From the NCBI GenBank assembly GCA_964016885.1, contig OZ024740.1, forward strand, positions 7,646,450-7,710,449: a stretch of DNA of 64,000 nt. The letters are read 5' to 3'. The position numbers were made by a program, and so were the translations under genes. The stretch comes from Eledone cirrhosa (Eukaryota > Mollusca > Cephalopoda > Octopoda > Eledonidae). This document shows, piece after piece, positions 61,138-64,000 of the stretch. Below the pieces are notes generated by a model that saw only the letters and a list, made by a program, of their open reading frames with translations, was not told where the DNA came from and ran no database searches. Numbering within the stretch: position 1 is the stretch's first letter; each line of letters opens with the position of its first letter.

Positions 61138-63473
61138 TCAGTTTCGATTGGTATGTCAGTTTCGATTCGTATATCAGTTTCGATTGGTATGTCAGCTTTG
61201 ATTGGTATGTCAGTTTCAATTGGTATATCAGTTTCTATTGGTATGACAGTTTCGATTGATATATCAGTTTTGATTGGTGTGTCAGTTTGGATTGGTATGT
61301 CAGTTTCGATTGGTATGTCAGATTCTATTGGTATATCATTTTCGATTGGTATATCAGTTTCGATTGGTATATCAGTTTCGATTGGTATATGAGTTTCGAT
61401 TGGTATGTCATTTTCGATTAGTATATCAGTTTCTATTGGTATGTCAGTTTCGATTGGTATGTCAGATTCTATTAGTATATCAGTTTCGATTGGTATATAG
61501 GTTTCGATTGGTATATCAGTTTTGATTGGTATATCAGTTTCTATTGGTATATCAATTTCTATTGGTATGTCAGTTTTGATTGGTATATCAGTTTCGATTA
61601 GAATGTCAGTTTCGATTGGTATGTCAGTTTCGATTGGTATATCAGTTTCGATAGGTATATCAGTTTCGATTGGTATGTCAGTTTTGATTGGTATATCAGT
61701 TTCTATTGCTATATCAGTTTCTGTTGGTATGTCAGTTTCGATTGGTATGTCAGTTTCTATTGGTATATCATTTTCGATTGGTATATCAGTTTCGTTTGGT
61801 ATGTCAGTTTCTATTGGTATATCTGTTTCTATTGGTATGTCAGTTTTTATTGGTATATCAGTTTCGATTAGAATGTCATTTTCGATTGGTATGTCAGTTT
61901 CGATTGGTATATCAGTTTCGATAGGTATATCAGTTTCGATTGGTATGTCAGTTTTGATTGGTATATCAGTTTCTATTGCTATATCAGTTTCGATTCGTAT
62001 GTCAGTTTCGATTAGTATATCAGTTTCTATAGGTATGTCAGTTTCTATTGGTATATCAGTTTTCATTAGTATATCAGTTTCGATTGGTATGTTAGTTTCG
62101 TTTATTATATCAGTTACTATTGGTATGTCAGTTTCGATTGAAAAGTCAGTTTCGATTGGTATGTCAGTTTCTATTGTTATATCTGTTTCGATTGGTATGT
62201 CAGTTTCGATTAGTATATCAATTTCTATAGGTATGTCAGTTTCTATTGGTATATCAGTTTTGATTGGTATATCAGTTTCGATTGGTATTTTAGTTTTGAA
62301 TGGTATGTCAGTTTCTATTGGTATATCAGTTTTGATTGATATATCAGTTTCGATTAGTATGTCAGTTTCTAATGGTATGTCAGTTTCGATTAGTATATCA
62401 GTTTCTATTGGTATGTCAGTTTCGATTGGTATGTCAGTTTCGATTGGTATATCAGTTTTGATTGGTATGTCAGTTTCTATTGGTATATCAGTTTCTATTG
62501 GCATGTCAGTTTCGATTGGTATGTCAGTTTCAATTGGTATGTCAATTTCGATGGGTATATCAGTTTCGTTTAGTATGTCAGTTTCTTTTGGTATGTCAGT
62601 TTCGATTATTATATCAGTTTTGATTGGTATATCAGTTTCTAATGGCATGTCAGTTTCGATTGATATGTCACTTTCAATTGGTATGTCAATTTCGATTGGT
62701 ATATCAGTTTCGATTTGTATATCAGTTTCTATTGGTATGTCAGTTTCGATTATTATATCAGTTACTATTGGTATGTCAGTTTCGATTGCTATGTCAGTTT
62801 CGATTGGTATATCAGCTTCTATTGGTATGACAGTTTCGATTGGTATATCAGTTTCGATTGGTATGTCAGTTCGGATTGGTATGTCTGTTTGTATTGGTAT
62901 GTCAGTTTCGATTGGTATGTCAATTTCGATTGGTATATCAGTTTCAATTAGTATGTTAGTTTCTATTGGTATATCAGTTTCGATTGGTATGTGAGTTTCG
63001 ATTAGTATGTCAATTTCTATTGGTATGTCAGCTTCTATTGGTATATCAGTTTGGATTGGTATGTCAGTTTCGATTGGTATGTCAGTTTCGATTGGTATAT
63101 CAGTTTCGATTGTTATATCAGTTTCTATAGCTATATCAGTTTCTATTGGTATGTCAGTTTCGATTGGTATGTCAGATGCTAGTGGTATATCAGTTTCGAT
63201 TGGTATGTCAGTTTCTATTGGCATGTCAGTTTCGATTATTATATCAGTTACTATTTGTATCTCAGTTTCGATTTGTATGTCAGTTTCGATTGGTATATCA
63301 GTTACGATTGGTATGTCAGTTTCTATTGGTATATCAGTTTCTATTGGTATGTCAGTTTCTATAGGTATGTCAGTTTCTATTGGTATATTAGTTTCGATTG
63401 GTATGTCAGTTTCTATTTGTTTGTCAGTTTCGATTATTATATCAGTTACTATTGGTATGTCAGTTTCGATTGG
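61138..63473 (+). repeat. Segment E, copy 2
   Basis: Second E copy. It differs from copy 1 at TATATCAG for TACATCAG (near 61657), ATAGGTATG for ATAAGTATG (62029), TTTGATTGG for TTTAATTGG (62260) and GGATTGGTATG for GGATTGATATG (63052). Confidence 0.86.
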
Positions 63474-64000
63474 TATAACAGTTTCGATTGGTATATCAGT
63501 TTCGATTGGTATGTCAGTTTCGATTGGTATGTCAGTTTCGATTGGTATATCAGTTTCTATTTGTATGACAGTTTCGATTGGTATATCAGTTTCGATTGGT
63601 ATGTCAGTTTGGATTGGTATGTCAGTTTCGATTGGTATGTCAATTTCGATTGGTATATCAGTTTTGATTGGTATGTCAGTTTCTAATTGTATATCAGTCT
63701 CGATTGGTATATCAGTTTCGATTGGTATGTCAGTTTCGATTGGTATGTCAGTTGCTATTGGTATATCAGTTTCCATTGGTAGGTCATTTTCTATTGGTAT
63801 GTCAGTTTCTATTGGTATCGCATTTTCGATTGGTATGTCAGTTTCGATTAGTATGTCAATTTCTATTGGTATGTCAGTTTCTATTGGTATGTCTGTTTCT
63901 AGTAGTATATCAGTTTTTATTGGTATATCAGTTTCGATTGGTATGCCAGTTTCTATTGGTATATCAGTTTTTATTGGTATATCAGTTTCAATTAGTATGT
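63474..64000 (+). repeat. Array at right edge
   Basis: Tandem 18-mers continuing past segment E copy 2 to the window edge, with a GCATTTTCG variant near 63820. No partner segment was identified, and no gene is seen. Confidence 0.85.

Larger units (their letters stand above)
41447..64000 (+). repeat. 18-bp satellite array, block 3
   Basis: Same 18-mer array resuming after LINE-2, in phase except for a 3-bp loss, and running off the right edge. It contains the end of the second HOR-C copy, a HOR-B copy without a LINE, the HOR-D pair and the interleaved E/F duplications. No gene is seen. Confidence 0.97.

Noticed and set aside
60783..63776. 997-codon - strand PIETDI open frame as a repetitive structural protein
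   Set aside because: Same cause. In this frame only GAA to TAA gives a one-step stop, so long open frames are expected without selection. No signal peptide or unique flanks are seen. Kept only as a low-weight finding.
1..64000. CRISPR array (short regular repeats)
   Set aside because: There are no unique spacers between repeats; units are contiguous 18-mers, and the LINEs and 3' tails indicate an animal genome.

Overview
The window is almost entirely one tandem satellite array. An 18-bp monomer, consensus ATRTCAGTTTCKATTGGT on the + strand, runs from base 1 to base 64000, past both window edges, and is interrupted only twice. About 58 kb (roughly 3,200 monomers) is array. I see no cellular gene, tRNA, rRNA or CRISPR. 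Because 18 is a multiple of 3 and the consensus has no stop in five of six frames, the array is full of long but meaningless open frames (MSVSIG-type on +, PIETDI-type on -).

The interruptions are two non-LTR retrotransposons (LINEs) of one family, both on the + strand. LINE-1 (26995-30423) has an intact 1039-codon ORF with an apurinic-type endonuclease, a reverse transcriptase, a PHD-like zinc finger and a C-terminal domain. LINE-2 (38843-41446) is a 5'-truncated relative that starts at the equivalent of codon 301 and is open from there to its stop. Both end in a 3' UTR with two short hairpin modules 49 nt apart, a conserved terminal module and (GAT)7. That 3' end matches, from memory, the tail carried by very many octopus and squid retroposons, so the window is most likely cephalopod, probably octopus. 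Taxonomy rests only on this.

The array has higher-order structure. HOR-A (5977 bp) occurs as three near-identical tandem copies at about 4.57-22.59 kb, plus a fragment at 1-741. HOR-B (2555-2609 bp) and HOR-C (4355 bp) fill about 22.76-46.17 kb and hold both LINEs. HOR-D (3419 bp, two copies) spans 48.0-54.8 kb. Interleaved duplications E (5688-bp spacing) and F (3690-bp spacing) make up 54-63.5 kb. Every period equals a multiple of 18 plus the sum of the few 1-base indels inside it.

The most interesting point is that the two LINEs, which are clearly separate insertions, entered the monomer at the same register (CGATT(G)/ATNTC), in the same orientation, without target-site duplication and with loss of 2-3 bp. 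Uninterrupted copies of both sites lie elsewhere in the window, so the junctions can be read exactly. This suggests site preference for the satellite, perhaps helped by pairing of the GAT tail.
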